A DNA stretch of 64,000 nucleotides from Leptolyngbya boryana PCC 6306. Its GTDB lineage: Bacteria; Cyanobacteriota; Cyanobacteriia; Leptolyngbyales; Leptolyngbyaceae. Positions 15,896 to 26,353 of this stretch are shown one piece after another. The position numbers and the translations under genes are program-made. The DNA lies in assembly GCF_000353285.1 (NCBI RefSeq), contig NZ_KB731324.1, positions 3,676,577 to 3,740,576 on the forward strand, in the 5' to 3' direction. The notes under the pieces are model-generated. The model was not told the origin of the DNA and ran no database searches. It saw only the letters and a program-made list of their open reading frames with translations. Numbering within the stretch: position 1 is the stretch's first letter; each line of letters opens with the position of its first letter.

Positions 15896-16852
15896 ATGAG
15901 TTCTTCGCTTTCTTCACGATCTCCATCACCTTCGATCACGGATGGAAATACAGCATGGCTTGATCGGGGCTTTGCTTGGGTGCTCCAGGCTGTTGCATTA
16001 GCCTCGATCGGAGTATTGCTGTGGATGGGTTGGGTGATTTTTAAGTCTGCTGCTCCCGCAATTCAGGCATTTGGGTTGGGATTTTTATCGCGTCAGGAAT
16101 GGGATGTCAATCAGCTTCAATTTGGTGCTCTGACTTACATTTACGGAACTCTTGTGAGTTCTTTTATTGCACTCTTATTTGCGGTTCCAGTTGGCATTAC
16201 CGTTGCCATTGTGACGAGTGAGAAATTCTTACCTGCGGTAGTGCGATCGCTGTTAGGGTTTCTAGTTGAACTCATTGCTTCAATCCCTAGTGTCATTATT
16301 GGTTTTTGGGGAATCTTTGTCTTGATTCCATTTATGAAACCGATTCAACTCTGGCTGCATCAGCAATTCGGTTGGATTCCGTTCTTTAGTACTGAAACCT
16401 TTGGACCAAGTCTACTCGTTGCTGGAACGATTCTAGCTGTGATGATCTTACCCACGATCGCAGCGATTAGCCGAGATGTGATGACAAGCATTCCGCAAGA
16501 GTTAAGAACTGCTTCGATGTCACTCGGTGCAACGCGGTGGGAAATGATTTTCACCATTCTCTTACCTGCGAGTGCTTCAGGAATTGTCGGAGCCGTCATT
16601 TTAGCGTTGGGTCGGGCGTTAGGCGAAACGATGGCTGTAACGATGGTAATTGGGAATTCGGATCAAGTTAGCTTATCGTTGCTAGATGCAAGTAATACGA
16701 TTCCTGCAATTTTAGCAAACCAATTTCCCGAAGCGTTAGATGAATTACATATCGGCGCATTGATGTACTTAGCATTGATTTTATTTGCATTAACGTTAAT
16801 CGTTAATATCATCGCAACCGTATTGGTAAAAATCGTAAGCTTCAAGCGTTAG
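15896..16852 (+). CDS. pstC: Phosphate ABC transporter permease PstC
   Basis: A 318-residue inner-membrane permease with six predicted helices and the EAA-type loop (ISRDVMTSIPQELRTASMSLG) that contacts PstB. LGATRWEMIF and the GRALGETMAV segment are typical of PstC. I chose ATG 15896 (MSSSLSS) over 15857, whose extra 13 residues overlap the upstream terminator. pstA follows after 20 bp. Confidence 0.95.
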   Translation: MSSSLSSRSPSPSITDGNTAWLDRGFAWVLQAVALASIGVLLWMGWVIFKSAAPAIQAFGLGFLSRQEWDVNQLQFGALTYIYGTLVSSFIALLFAVPVGITVAIVTSEKFLPAVVRSLLGFLVELIASIPSVIIGFWGIFVLIPFMKPIQLWLHQQFGWIPFFSTETFGPSLLVAGTILAVMILPTIAAISRDVMTSIPQELRTASMSLGATRWEMIFTILLPASASGIVGAVILALGRALGETMAVTMVIGNSDQVSLSLLDASNTIPAILANQFPEALDELHIGALMYLALILFALTLIVNIIATVLVKIVSFKR

Positions 16853-16872
16853 TCTTTTATTGATTTTGATCA

Positions 16873-17757
16873 ATGTCAAGTTTTTTTGATCGGCAACTTA
16901 CAAAGCCATTATCGGTTGATCGCCGTTTGTTCAGTTATGGGATGAGTGCGATCGCAGTTCTGCTCACCGGACTCGCGTTACTTCCGCTTTTGTCTATTTT
17001 GTTTGAAATTCTCCGTCAAGGTTTACCCAATTTGCGATGGGAAGTGTTGACGAATCTTCCTGCTCCAGTGGGGGAAGCAGGTGTCGTAAGCGGATTTGCT
17101 AATGCGATTCAAGGTACAGTCCTCATGGTTGGACTTGCCGCGATGATGAGTATTCCGTTTGGTATTCTCACAGCTATCTATCTCGTTGAAATTGGACGTG
17201 GAAATACCATTGCTCAGATTGTTCGATTTGTGATGTCAATCTTGAGTGCAGTTCCCTCGATCGTAGTTGGTGTTTTTGCTTATGCAGTGATTGTACTTTC
17301 TACGATTTTGGGATATCGCGGTTTTTCTGCATTAGCGGGTGCATTCGCATTAGCTGTGATTATGCTACCCATCATTGTTTTGTCAACCGAAGAAGCATTA
17401 AAGCTAGTTCCAACTCAGCAGCGTTTAGCTTCCGCCGCATTGGGTGCGAACTCGATTCAAACAACCTTCAAAGTTGTATTGAAAGCGGCATTGCCTAGTA
17501 TTACGACTGGCGTTTTATTAGCGATCGCTCGTGTTTCGGGTGAGACTGCTCCCTTGCTATTTACTGCACTATTCAGCCAGAACTGGGTCGAGCAGGCTTT
17601 GAACCCAACGCCATCGCTATCCGTGATGATTTACAACTATGCAAGCTCAGCCTTTCCTGAGCAAAATCAGTTAGCGTGGTCAGCATCAGTTGTGCTTTTA
17701 GGAATTGTCATTCTTACCAATTTACTTTCCCGATTGATCACTCGTCGCCATCAATAA
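16873..17757 (+). CDS. pstA: Phosphate ABC transporter permease PstA
   Basis: 294-residue second permease of the Pst complex with six hydrophobic helices. The cytoplasmic coupling loop (LSTEEALKLVPTQQRLASAALG) and SGETAPLLFTALF are PstA signatures. It ends three bases before the pstB start, so the genes are translationally linked. Confidence 0.95.
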   Translation: MSSFFDRQLTKPLSVDRRLFSYGMSAIAVLLTGLALLPLLSILFEILRQGLPNLRWEVLTNLPAPVGEAGVVSGFANAIQGTVLMVGLAAMMSIPFGILTAIYLVEIGRGNTIAQIVRFVMSILSAVPSIVVGVFAYAVIVLSTILGYRGFSALAGAFALAVIMLPIIVLSTEEALKLVPTQQRLASAALGANSIQTTFKVVLKAALPSITTGVLLAIARVSGETAPLLFTALFSQNWVEQALNPTPSLSVMIYNYASSAFPEQNQLAWSASVVLLGIVILTNLLSRLITRRHQ

Positions 17758-17760
17758 TTC

Positions 17761-18570
17761 ATGAAACCCGATCCCACTATGCAATTTGCTTCTCAAGCAA
17801 CCGATTTAGCTCTCTGTGTCAAAGATTTAGCCGTTTACTATGGCACTCGCAAAGCAATAGAAGGTGTGTCGATCGACATCCCTTCTGCACAGGTAACAGC
17901 GATTATTGGGCCTTCAGGATGCGGCAAATCTACCTTTATCAAAACGCTGAATCGAATCGGCGAGCTTGAAAGCAATATGCGGATCGAAGGAACCATTCAG
18001 TTCTTTGGGCAAGATATCTATAGTAATCGGGTGAATCTCAATCGCTTGCGGCGGCAAATTGGCATGGTCTTTCAGAAGCCGAACCCTTTTCCAATGAGCA
18101 TTTACGATAATGTTGCCTATGGAATTCGCGTGTTTAGTCGTCCTTCCCGCTCAATGTTGGATGAAATGGTAGAATCTGCCCTCAAAAGTGCAGCGCTGTG
18201 GAATGAAGTCAAAGATCATTTGAACAAGTCAGCCTTAAGCTTGTCAGGTGGGCAACAACAAAGGCTTTGTATTGCAAGAGCACTAGCGATTAAACCCAGA
18301 GTCTTGCTCATGGATGAACCGTGTTCGGCACTCGACCCGATTACAACAATGAAGATTGAAGAATTGATCCAGGAATTGCGGGAACAATTCACGATCGTGA
18401 TTGTGACGCACAACATGCAGCAAGCCGCACGGATCAGCGATAGAACCGCATTCTTCAGTACCGATGAAAGCCAAATCGGACAATTAATCGAAGTTGATGC
18501 AACTAGTAAAGTATTCAGTGCAGCAACCGATGTCCGCACCCGCAATTACGTCGAGGGTCGCTTTGGTTAG
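17761..18570 (+). CDS. pstB: Phosphate ABC transporter ATP-binding protein PstB
   Basis: A 269-residue ATPase with Walker A GPSGCGKST, PstB-typical Q-loop FQKPNPFPMSIYDNVAYG, signature LSGGQQQRL and Walker B VLLMDEP. It drives import through PstC-PstA. Start could also be the Met seven codons further (17779). No phoU follows; the next 400 bp are non-coding. Confidence 0.96.
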   Translation: MKPDPTMQFASQATDLALCVKDLAVYYGTRKAIEGVSIDIPSAQVTAIIGPSGCGKSTFIKTLNRIGELESNMRIEGTIQFFGQDIYSNRVNLNRLRRQIGMVFQKPNPFPMSIYDNVAYGIRVFSRPSRSMLDEMVESALKSAALWNEVKDHLNKSALSLSGGQQQRLCIARALAIKPRVLLMDEPCSALDPITTMKIEELIQELREQFTIVIVTHNMQQAARISDRTAFFSTDESQIGQLIEVDATSKVFSAATDVRTRNYVEGRFG

Positions 18571-18689
18571 ACGAGTCTTATCTGGGAAGATTCGGTCACA
18601 ATCGCTGGTATCGCAATAGAGGTTCCGGGATGACATCGGAATCCAGTACTGCTTGAAGCGGTAAGTAGATAGGCGCAATTAACTTGAAG

Positions 18690-18852
18690 GTAGTTGCTGC
18701 GTTTGCGTCTCGCCCTGAACTGGAAGTTCGGGCTAACCGTGCGAAGTGGGTTGAAACCCACTGAAGAAGACATTACAACTAGCTGTTAGTCCAGTTCAGT
18801 GGACTTCGCACGGTTAGCCCCGAATTCATTCCGGGGCGAGTCAGCAACGAAG
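18690..18852. repeat. Long imperfect inverted repeat (MITE-like) after pstB
   Basis: The left arm from about 18690 (GTTGCTG, then CTCGCCC, GGGCTAACCGTGCGAAGT) is mirrored by a right arm ending near 18852 (ACTTCGCACGGTTAGCCC, GGGGCGAG, CAGCAAC). The best core pairs 18729-18747 with 18802-18820. Inside are smaller palindromes, GTGGGTTGAAACCCAC and CCAGTTCAGTGG. It fits a non-autonomous repeat or processed-RNA hairpin of the sort dispersed in cyanobacterial genomes. The rest of the 18571-18998 gap holds nothing recognisable. Confidence 0.7.
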
Positions 18853-18998
18853 CGAGAGAACTCATCGAACTGATGTTTAATCTACCCATCTACTTATTTT
18901 CTGCGAATCTACAAATTAATAACGATTCCCCAAGCTGCATCATTGCGAGAGTCTGTCCTGACATACAATAATCAGCGAACCAATTTCTAATTGCTGTT

Positions 18999-19349
18999 AT
19001 GAGCGACTCGAACGACACAATCTTCGGCAAGATTATTCGTAAAGAAATTCCTGCTGATATTGTCTACGAAGACGATCTTGCCCTTGCCTTTCGCGATGTG
19101 AACCCACAAGCCCCCGTTCATATCCTGGTCATTCCCAAACAACCGATCGCGAAACTCGCCGATGCCGAATCCCAAGATCATGCGCTGATGGGACATCTCC
19201 TCCTCACCGTTAAACGGGTCGCCGAACAACAAGGACTCAGCAACGGTTATCGAGTTGTCATCAATACAGGTGAAGAGGGCGGACAAACCGTGTATCATAT
19301 GCACCTGCATCTTCTGGGCGGTCGATCGATGAGTTGGCCTCCCGGATAG
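18999..19349 (+). CDS. HIT-family nucleotide hydrolase (HINT type)
   Basis: A 116-residue histidine-triad protein. The catalytic triad motif is H100-M-H102-L-H104 in [11 protein letters not shown], and the N-terminal [19 protein letters not shown] is typical of HINT-like phosphoramidase/AMP hydrolases. Length matches the family. The downstream recR frame begins just after or slightly overlapping its end. Confidence 0.93.
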   Translation: MSDSNDTIFGKIIRKEIPADIVYEDDLALAFRDVNPQAPVHILVIPKQPIAKLADAESQDHALMGHLLLTVKRVAEQQGLSNGYRVVINTGEEGGQTVYHMHLHLLGGRSMSWPPG

Positions 19350-19396
19350 TAGCGGTTTACGCTACGATCGAATCCAGCGCAATCGGAGGAAGGACA

Positions 19397-19993
19397 ACGG
19401 TTTACACACGCCCTTTAGCTCGTCTCATCGAGCAACTTCAACACCTCCCAGGTGTCGGCCCTAAATCAGCCCAACGTCTCGCACTACACATCCTTAAACG
19501 CCCCGAAGAAGAAGTAAAAGCTTTGGCAATGGCGTTGATGGAAGCAAAGCTGCAAGTTGGGTTCTGTTCTGTTTGCGGTCATTTGTCGGCTGAACCCGTT
19601 TGTGAGATTTGTCGATCGCCCCAACGCGATGCGAAAACCATTTGTGTTGTGGCAGAGTCTCGTGATGTGATCGCGCTTGAGAAAACGCGGGAATATCGCG
19701 GGAAATATCATGTTTTAGGGGGACTGATTTCCCCGATCGATGGCATTGGCCCTGAGCAACTCAACATTAAGCAACTCGTTCGGCGCGTCAGTCAGCAAAA
19801 AGTCGAAGAAGTCATTATCGCCATCAGTCCGAGCGTAGAAGGCGAGACGACAACTCTATATGTTGGAAGCTTGCTAAAACCTTTTACTCGTGTGACGCGG
19901 ATTGCCTTCGGGCTACCAATGGGTGGAGATTTGGAATATGCAGACGAAGTAACTCTAGCGCGTGCTTTAGAAGGTCGGCGCGTTCTAGATTAA
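19397..19993 (+). CDS. recR: Recombination protein RecR, probable ACG start
   Basis: RecR acts with RecF/RecO to load RecA at gaps. Visible parts: helix-hairpin-helix [13 protein letters not shown] (17-29), a four-cysteine zinc finger (C57, C60, C69, C72) and a Toprim domain ([10 protein letters not shown] onward). Homologues begin [13 protein letters not shown]; here the codon at the Met position is ACG (19397-19399), with a near-perfect GGAGGAAGG ribosome-binding site ending a few bases before it. The next upstream alternative is TTG at 19334, inside the HIT gene and without a ribosome-binding site. I therefore favour ACG initiation; the product would be 198 residues. Confidence 0.9.
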   Translation, partial: TVYTRPLARLIEQLQHLPGVGPKSAQRLALHILKRPEEEVKALAMALMEAKLQVGFCSVCGHLSAEPVCEICRSPQRDAKTICVVAESRDVIALEKTREYRGKYHVLGGLISPIDGIGPEQLNIKQLVRRVSQQKVEEVIIAISPSVEGETTTLYVGSLLKPFTRVTRIAFGLPMGGDLEYADEVTLARALEGRRVLD

Positions 19994-20125
19994 GACGATT
20001 GCTGAGCAGACATCGATCGCACAGGAATCTCTTACTATTTTCAGAATCGTCTCTAGCAATCCTGCCTGAAGTAGAGATGGGTCAATGACCTATCTCTACT
20101 TTAGTTTTTGCACTATCTTGCCGAT

Positions 20126-23050
20126 TTATTCATACGCATCCATCGGCAAACAAGAACAGACCAAATTGCGATCGCCAAAAGCATTATCAATTCGCCCAAC
20201 CGCTGGATAGAATTTGTTCGCCTTTGTCCAAGTAGTCGGGAAAATTGCCTCCTGACGTGAGTAAGGACGATCCCAAGTCTCAGATGTGAGATCTGCAACT
20301 GTGTGAGGAGCATTCTTCAGGAGATTGTTCGTGCGATCGACATTGCCATTCTCAATGGCTCGAATCTCTTCTCGAATCGCAATCATGGCATCACAGAAAC
20401 GATCGAGTTCCGCTTTCGATTCACTCTCAGTCGGCTCAACCATGACCGTTCCTGCCACAGGCCAAGAAACCGTTGGCGGATGGAAGCCATAATCGATCAA
20501 GCGTTTTGCAATGTCATCGACTTCGATATCTGCATTTTTCTTGAATTCACGCAGATCGAGAATACATTCATGCGCAACCCAGCCATTCTTGCCCTTGTAT
20601 AACACTGGATAATGTCCTTCCAGGCGTTTTGCAATATAGTTCGCATTCAGAATGGCAATCTCAGTGGCTTCAGTCAAGCCTTGACCGCCCATCATTGCAA
20701 TGTACATCCAAGAAATCGGCAAAATGCTAGCACTGCCCCAAGGCGCGGCTGACACAGCTCCAATTCCCGATTCTCCACTCGTTGCCACGACTGAATGATT
20801 CGGCAAGAACGGAACAAGATGCGAAGCGACTCCAATAGGGCCAACTCCAGGGCCGCCACCTCCATGCGGAATACAGAAGGTTTTGTGCAAGTTCAAATGG
20901 CACACATCTGCACCAAAATCACCGGGACGACACAAGCCGACTTGAGCATTCATGTTTGCGCCATCCATGTAGACTTGCCCGCCGTTCTCATGCACGATCG
21001 CGCAAATCTCTCGAATTCCTTCTTCAAACACACCATGCGTTGAAGGATAAGTCACCATCAAGGCTGCTAGATTCTCTCGATGCTGTTCAGCTTTTGCTTT
21101 GAGATCTGCAATGTCGATGTTGCCTTCGTGATCACATGCGATCGCTACGACTTTCATCCCTGCCATGACTGCACTCGCTGGATTCGTGCCATGAGCAGAT
21201 TGAGGAATCAAACAGATCGTGCGATGAGTATCACCCCGACTTTGATGATACTGACGGATAACGAGCAAGCCAGCATACTCACCTTGAGAGCCTGCATTCG
21301 GTTGCAATGAAATGCCTGCAAATCCGGTAATTTCAGACAGCCAGGATTCGAGCTGTTGGAACAACGTTTGATAGCCTTGAGTTTGATTCGTCGGTGCAAA
21401 AGGATGAATCTGTCCGAACTCTGGCCAAGTAATCGGAATCATTTCAGCAGTTGCATTTAACTTCATCGTGCAAGAGCCGAGCGGAATCATCGCAGACGTA
21501 AGAGAGAGATCTCTCGACTGCAAGCGATACATGTATCGCAGAAGTTCCGTCTCCGATCGATAAGCCGAAAAAGTTGGATGAGTCAGATATTTGGAAGTCC
21601 GAATAAACGCAGATGGAATTTGAGGATCAGGAATCGCAGGCAGCGATCGACCTGCAAAACAACCGACTAAATCGAGTAAATCCGCTTGAGACGTGGTTTC
21701 ATCGATCGAGATCCCCACGGTATCGGAATCAATCTTGCGTAAGTTGATCCCTTTCTGCAACGCACGCGCCAGAACAGCATCCGCATCACATTCGACTTTG
21801 AGCGTGTCAAAGTAAGGCTCAGTTCCAAGCTTGAGTCCGAGTTTTTGCAGCGCGATCGCTAATTGTGCAGTTAAACGATGAACGCGATCGGCAATTTTTC
21901 TCAAGCCTTCTGCACCGTGATAAACCGCATACATGCCCGCAATCACGGCAAGTAACACTTGGGCTGTACAAATATTGCTCGTTGCTTTGTCTCGGCGGAT
22001 ATGTTGCTCGCGAGTTTGTAGCGCCAGTCTCAAAGCAGGCTGACCATTGCGATCTTTAGAAACACCAACTAATCTTCCAGGCAATTGACGTTTGTAAACT
22101 TCTTTCGTCGCAAAGTAAGCCGCATGAGGGCCACCATAACCGAGCGGAACCCCAAAGCGTTGAGTATTGCCGATCGCAATGTCAGCTCCAAATTCTCCCG
22201 GTGCTTTTAGTAAGGTCAAACTCAACAGATCAGCCGCAACCGTCACTAATGCGCCCGCTTGATGAGCACGATCGACAAATTCCGAATAGTCATAAATCGC
22301 GCCATCGGTTGCGGGATATTGCAGCAATGCCCCAAAGATCGGAGTGTCAAATTCAAAGGTTCGATGATCGCCGACAATTACTTCGATTCCAAGTGGCAAT
22401 GCGCGAGTTTGAATTACTTCGATCGTCTGAGGATGACATGCTTCTGACACCCAGAACGTCTTCGCTTTATTTTTCACAATGCCATAGCTCATGGACATCG
22501 CTTCTGCTGCTGCTGTGCCTTCATCTAGAAGTGACGCATTCGCAATTTCCAAGCCTGTTAGATCCATGATCATGGTTTGGAAATTCAGCAGCGCTTCGAG
22601 CCGTCCTTGAGAAATTTCGGGCTGATACGGCGTGTATTGCGTGTACCAACCTGGATTTTCGAGAATATTGCGCTGAATGACAGGAGGCGTAATGCAATTC
22701 GAGTAGCCCATGCCAATCAACGATCGCAGCACTTGATTTTTCGACGCGATCGCTTTGAGTTCCTTCAAAAGCTCATATTCACTCCGACCCGATCGAATTT
22801 GTAGCGGACGCTGAATTCGGATGCTTTTTGGCACAGCCTGCTCGATTAGATCGGAAATCGAGTTTAATCCCAATACCGCGAGCATTGCTCGAATTTCTTC
22901 ACCTCGCACCCCGATATGTCGATCGACAAAGCGATCGGTATAAGTCAATTCAGGAGTCGAAACAGTGGATTCTGAAGGTTCGGACGAATCGAAATCGAGC
23001 GAGCGAGCGTAGTCGGACAATGCGGACACGGACACTGTGGGTTCAGACAT
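20126..23050 (-). CDS. gcvP: Glycine dehydrogenase (decarboxylating), P protein
   Basis: A 974-residue P protein of the glycine cleavage system: PLP-dependent decarboxylation of glycine with transfer of the aminomethyl group to the lipoyl arm of H protein, which in cyanobacteria recycles photorespiratory glycine. The N-terminal half starts FVDRHIG; the C-terminal half has the PLP-lysine motif [18 protein letters not shown]. Single-chain form of normal length. It is the last of gcvT-gcvH-gcvP on this strand but separated from gcvH by 278 bp containing a hairpin, so it likely has its own promoter. Confidence 0.97.
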   Translation of the reverse strand: MSEPTVSVSALSDYARSLDFDSSEPSESTVSTPELTYTDRFVDRHIGVRGEEIRAMLAVLGLNSISDLIEQAVPKSIRIQRPLQIRSGRSEYELLKELKAIASKNQVLRSLIGMGYSNCITPPVIQRNILENPGWYTQYTPYQPEISQGRLEALLNFQTMIMDLTGLEIANASLLDEGTAAAEAMSMSYGIVKNKAKTFWVSEACHPQTIEVIQTRALPLGIEVIVGDHRTFEFDTPIFGALLQYPATDGAIYDYSEFVDRAHQAGALVTVAADLLSLTLLKAPGEFGADIAIGNTQRFGVPLGYGGPHAAYFATKEVYKRQLPGRLVGVSKDRNGQPALRLALQTREQHIRRDKATSNICTAQVLLAVIAGMYAVYHGAEGLRKIADRVHRLTAQLAIALQKLGLKLGTEPYFDTLKVECDADAVLARALQKGINLRKIDSDTVGISIDETTSQADLLDLVGCFAGRSLPAIPDPQIPSAFIRTSKYLTHPTFSAYRSETELLRYMYRLQSRDLSLTSAMIPLGSCTMKLNATAEMIPITWPEFGQIHPFAPTNQTQGYQTLFQQLESWLSEITGFAGISLQPNAGSQGEYAGLLVIRQYHQSRGDTHRTICLIPQSAHGTNPASAVMAGMKVVAIACDHEGNIDIADLKAKAEQHRENLAALMVTYPSTHGVFEEGIREICAIVHENGGQVYMDGANMNAQVGLCRPGDFGADVCHLNLHKTFCIPHGGGGPGVGPIGVASHLVPFLPNHSVVATSGESGIGAVSAAPWGSASILPISWMYIAMMGGQGLTEATEIAILNANYIAKRLEGHYPVLYKGKNGWVAHECILDLREFKKNADIEVDDIAKRLIDYGFHPPTVSWPVAGTVMVEPTESESKAELDRFCDAMIAIREEIRAIENGNVDRTNNLLKNAPHTVADLTSETWDRPYSRQEAIFPTTWTKANKFYPAVGRIDNAFGDRNLVCSCLPMDAYE

Positions 23051-23253
23051 AGATTACGAATCGTTTAGAGTGACAAAAGCAGGTTCGATTCTAAGTCAAT
23101 TTTCGGAGCCGCAAATGTTTGAGAAGACTCAAAATCTGAAGCTCAGACAGATTAACCTAGCCTAAATGAGGCTTTAAAACTGAAATTCCAAACCATCAAG
23201 CACGTTGAACGTTCAAGATATCAAAATTTGTTAGACACATTCTGCAACAATTA

Positions 23254-23276
23254 ACCCGCCAGCGGAACTAGCGGGT
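23254..23276 (-). terminator. Hairpin downstream of gcvH
   Basis: ACCCGC at 23254-23259 and GCGGGT at 23271-23276 form a stem extended by AG/CT, with a weak T-tract on the minus strand. It separates gcvH from gcvP. The rest of 23051-23328 shows no glycine-riboswitch-like motif. Confidence 0.5.
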
Positions 23277-23328
23277 GTAAAGCTACAGTGAAATTGCCAT
23301 GTAGATTTCGGAAATTACTGAGAAATTT

Positions 23329-23718
23329 TCAAGCACCCTCAACCTGAGCACGGTATTCATCGGCTGACATCGCATCGTCAATCTCAGTCGAATCGCTGAT
23401 TTGCACCTTGATCAGCCATCCGTCTGTATAGGGAGCGTCTACCAACTTCTCTGGCGAATCCATCATTTCTGTATTTGCCTCTAGCACGGTTCCGCTTACC
23501 GGAGATTTCAAATCTTCCACCGCTTTCACGGATTCCACGGTGCCAAAATTCTCGCCTTTTTGAACCTCAGTTCCAGGTTCTGGCAATTCCAAAAACACAA
23601 TATCGCCAAGCTGATCGATCGCGAATGCGGTGATCCCGATCGTGGCAGTGTCGCCATCGAGCTGGACATATTCGTGAGAGTCTGTGTATTTCAGTGTGTC
23701 AGGATATTCAAATGCCAT
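23329..23718 (-). CDS. gcvH: Glycine cleavage system H protein
   Basis: 129-residue lipoyl carrier protein. The lipoylation lysine lies in [18 protein letters not shown], and the C-terminal DEYRAQVE segment is typical. It shuttles the aminomethyl intermediate between P, T and L proteins. It starts 32 bp after gcvT and is probably co-transcribed with it. Confidence 0.97.
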   Translation of the reverse strand: MAFEYPDTLKYTDSHEYVQLDGDTATIGITAFAIDQLGDIVFLELPEPGTEVQKGENFGTVESVKAVEDLKSPVSGTVLEANTEMMDSPEKLVDAPYTDGWLIKVQISDSTEIDDAMSADEYRAQVEGA

Positions 23719-23750
23719 GATGTCTAAACGTATCGAAGATTTTTCTTATT

Positions 23751-24845
23751 CTATTTGCTTGCGCGGTAGAACGGACGCTTCACGACGATCGCGGGATAGT
23801 TCTTTCCCCGGATGCCAATTTCGACTGCTTGCCCAGGTTTCGACAATTCAGTCGGAACATAGCCAAGCGCGATCGCTTGTCCGACCGTCGGTGCTAACGT
23901 CCCACTGGTGACAATTCCAACCTCTTTCCCTTCAAAGAAAATCGGATAGTCATGTCGCGCAATATTCCGTCCTTGCATTTGTAATCCGACTAAGCGCTTT
24001 TTCACGCCGTTTTGTCTTTGCTCTTCGAGAACGGATCGCCCGATAAAATCACCCTTGGTATCGAGATGCACAAGCCAACCAAGCCCCGCTTCTAAGGGCG
24101 TCGTTGTCTCGTTAATATCTTGTCCGTATAACGCCATTGCCGCTTCTAATCGCAATGTGTCCCGCGCTCCCAACCCGCAAGGAGTCACGCCGGAATTTAA
24201 CAACGATCGCCAAAGTGCGATCGCAGCTTCTGGTGCGAGCATCACTTCAAATCCATCTTCTCCGGTATATCCGGTACGCGCTAAGAAGGCAGGCTGTCCT
24301 AAAACATGCGCTTCTAAATGTCCAAAGGCTTTCACCCCTGACAAATCTTGATCGACGATCTCGCTTAAATATTCGACTGCCTTCTTCCCTTGCACTGCGA
24401 TTAAAGCTTGAGTCTCTGAGAGATCTTGAAACTCGATCCCACTCAGATGAGCCAGCATCCAATCGCGATCTTTCTGAGTCGTTGCGGCATTCACAATCAC
24501 GACCCAGCGATCGTCGCCTTGAAAATAGAAAATCAAATCATCAATGATCCCGCCTTGCGGATTTAGCAAGACTGTATATTGAGCTTGTCCCGGCTGAAGG
24601 CGACTCAGATCAGATGGCACAAGTTTTTGGATTTGTGTCAAAACATCCCGACCGCTCAGCGTGAATTTACCCATATGCGAAATATCAAACATGCCTGCTT
24701 GCGATCGCACAGCCTGATGTTCTTGAGTAATTCCGCCAAATTGGACGGGCATTTCCCATCCCGAAAAACCCGTCATCCGGGCATTGAGTTCGATCGCTAA
24801 TTCATACAACGGAGTTCGACGCAAAGCTTCCAAAGGCTGACTCAC
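23751..24845 (-). CDS. gcvT: Glycine cleavage system aminomethyltransferase (T protein)
   Basis: 364-residue tetrahydrofolate-dependent T protein, normal length. N-terminal TPLYELAIELNARMTGFSGWEMPVQ and GMFDISHMGK, and the folate-contact region GEDGFEVML are recognisable. It transfers the methylene carbon from the H protein to tetrahydrofolate and releases ammonia. First gene of the gcv group. Confidence 0.97.
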   Translation of the reverse strand: MSQPLEALRRTPLYELAIELNARMTGFSGWEMPVQFGGITQEHQAVRSQAGMFDISHMGKFTLSGRDVLTQIQKLVPSDLSRLQPGQAQYTVLLNPQGGIIDDLIFYFQGDDRWVVIVNAATTQKDRDWMLAHLSGIEFQDLSETQALIAVQGKKAVEYLSEIVDQDLSGVKAFGHLEAHVLGQPAFLARTGYTGEDGFEVMLAPEAAIALWRSLLNSGVTPCGLGARDTLRLEAAMALYGQDINETTTPLEAGLGWLVHLDTKGDFIGRSVLEEQRQNGVKKRLVGLQMQGRNIARHDYPIFFEGKEVGIVTSGTLAPTVGQAIALGYVPTELSKPGQAVEIGIRGKNYPAIVVKRPFYRASK

Positions 24846-25044
24846 AAAAAACTCAACACAGATATTCTAAACGTAGCGTTACTCCTGAACTCAGGGGTTT
24901 GAATGTATTCTAGAATGCAAATATCTACGGATTCGAGAATATTGATCCCTGATTTCAATTTCTCTGCCTCAAACCTCTTGTCAACTTTGCCATACAGACA
25001 GAAACTAATGGTGGGAGTCGAAGTGGAAGTGCGAGGTTATTTTT

Positions 25045-26340
25045 GTGAAAAAAGTTTTAGCTATTATTTTAGGAGGGGGTGCTGGAACCCGTCTGTATCC
25101 ATTAACCAAGCAGCGGGCGAAGCCAGCCGTCCCATTAGCCGGAAAATATCGACTCATTGATATTCCAGTCAGTAACTGTATCAATTCTGAGATCTTTAAG
25201 ATCTACGTTCTGACGCAATTCAATTCGGCTTCTCTCAACCGCCACTTAGCTCGCGCTTACAATTTTTCAGGGTTCAGTGAAGGATTTGTTGAAGTCCTCG
25301 CCGCTCAGCAAACTGCCGAAAATCCGAACTGGTTCCAAGGAACTGCCGATGCGGTTCGCCAATATATTTGGTTGTTTCAAGAATGGGACATTGATGAATA
25401 TGTGATTCTGTCGGGCGATCACTTGTATCGCATGGACTATCGCGAATTCGTTCAGCGTCACCGCGAAACTGGAGCGGATATTACGCTTTCAGTTGTGCCG
25501 ATGGATGAGGCACGCGCTTCTGATTTTGGTTTGATGAAGATCGATGATTCTGGACGAGTTGTAGACTTTAGCGAGAAGCCGAAAGGCGATGCGTTGAAAG
25601 CCATGCAGGTTGATACGACCGTTTTAGGATTGTCGCCTGAAGAAGCAAAACAAAGTCCCTACATTGCTTCAATGGGGATCTATGTCTTCAAGAAAGAAGT
25701 TCTCGAAAAATTATTGAGAGAAGCCCCGAATCAAACTGATTTCGGAAAGGAAATCATCCCCAGTTCGGCAAGTACTTACAACGTTCAAGCCTACCTGTTT
25801 AACGACTATTGGGAAGACATCGGAACGATTCAAGCGTTCTACGAATCGAATTTGGCATTAACCCAACAACCCTATCCGCCTTTCAGTTTCTACGACGAAA
25901 CGGCTCCAATCTATACTCGTCAACGCTTCTTGCCACCGAGCAAATTCCTCGATTCTCAAATTACCGAATCGATCGTGGGTGAAGGCTGCATCCTGAAAAA
26001 TTGCCGAGTGCATCATTCGGTGTTGGGTGTGCGATCGAGAATTGAAGCAGGCTCGATCATTGAAGATTCGCTGATTATGGGAGCGGACTTCTACCAAGGT
26101 AATACTGAGCGCAAATCCGGTGCGGATTGTGATAGTCCAAATGTACCGCTAGGAATTGGTTCAGACACGATTATTCGTCGTGCCATTATCGATAAGAATG
26201 CTCACATTGGATGTAATGTCCAAATTGTGAACAAAGACCATGTGCAGGAAGCCGATCGAGAAAATCTCGGTTTCTATATTCGCAGTGGGATTGTTGTGAC
26301 GTTGAAAAATGCGGTGATTCCCGACGGAACGATTATCTAA
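25045..26340 (+). CDS. glgC: Glucose-1-phosphate adenylyltransferase
   Basis: A 431-residue ADP-glucose pyrophosphorylase making ADP-glucose for glycogen. It has the nucleotidyltransferase start [20 protein letters not shown], the catalytic [10 protein letters not shown], the glucose-1-P site FSEKPKGD and a C-terminal left-handed beta-helix ending IPDGTII. Start is GTG at 25045, which matches the family N-terminus [11 protein letters not shown]. In cyanobacteria it is activated by 3-phosphoglycerate and inhibited by phosphate. Confidence 0.97.
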   Translation: MKKVLAIILGGGAGTRLYPLTKQRAKPAVPLAGKYRLIDIPVSNCINSEIFKIYVLTQFNSASLNRHLARAYNFSGFSEGFVEVLAAQQTAENPNWFQGTADAVRQYIWLFQEWDIDEYVILSGDHLYRMDYREFVQRHRETGADITLSVVPMDEARASDFGLMKIDDSGRVVDFSEKPKGDALKAMQVDTTVLGLSPEEAKQSPYIASMGIYVFKKEVLEKLLREAPNQTDFGKEIIPSSASTYNVQAYLFNDYWEDIGTIQAFYESNLALTQQPYPPFSFYDETAPIYTRQRFLPPSKFLDSQITESIVGEGCILKNCRVHHSVLGVRSRIEAGSIIEDSLIMGADFYQGNTERKSGADCDSPNVPLGIGSDTIIRRAIIDKNAHIGCNVQIVNKDHVQEADRENLGFYIRSGIVVTLKNAVIPDGTII

Positions 26341-26353
26341 ACCGATTCGATTA

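Noticed and set aside
23051-23328. Glycine riboswitch between gcvH and gcvP
   Set aside because: No glycine aptamer core or tandem arrangement seen; only a simple hairpin.
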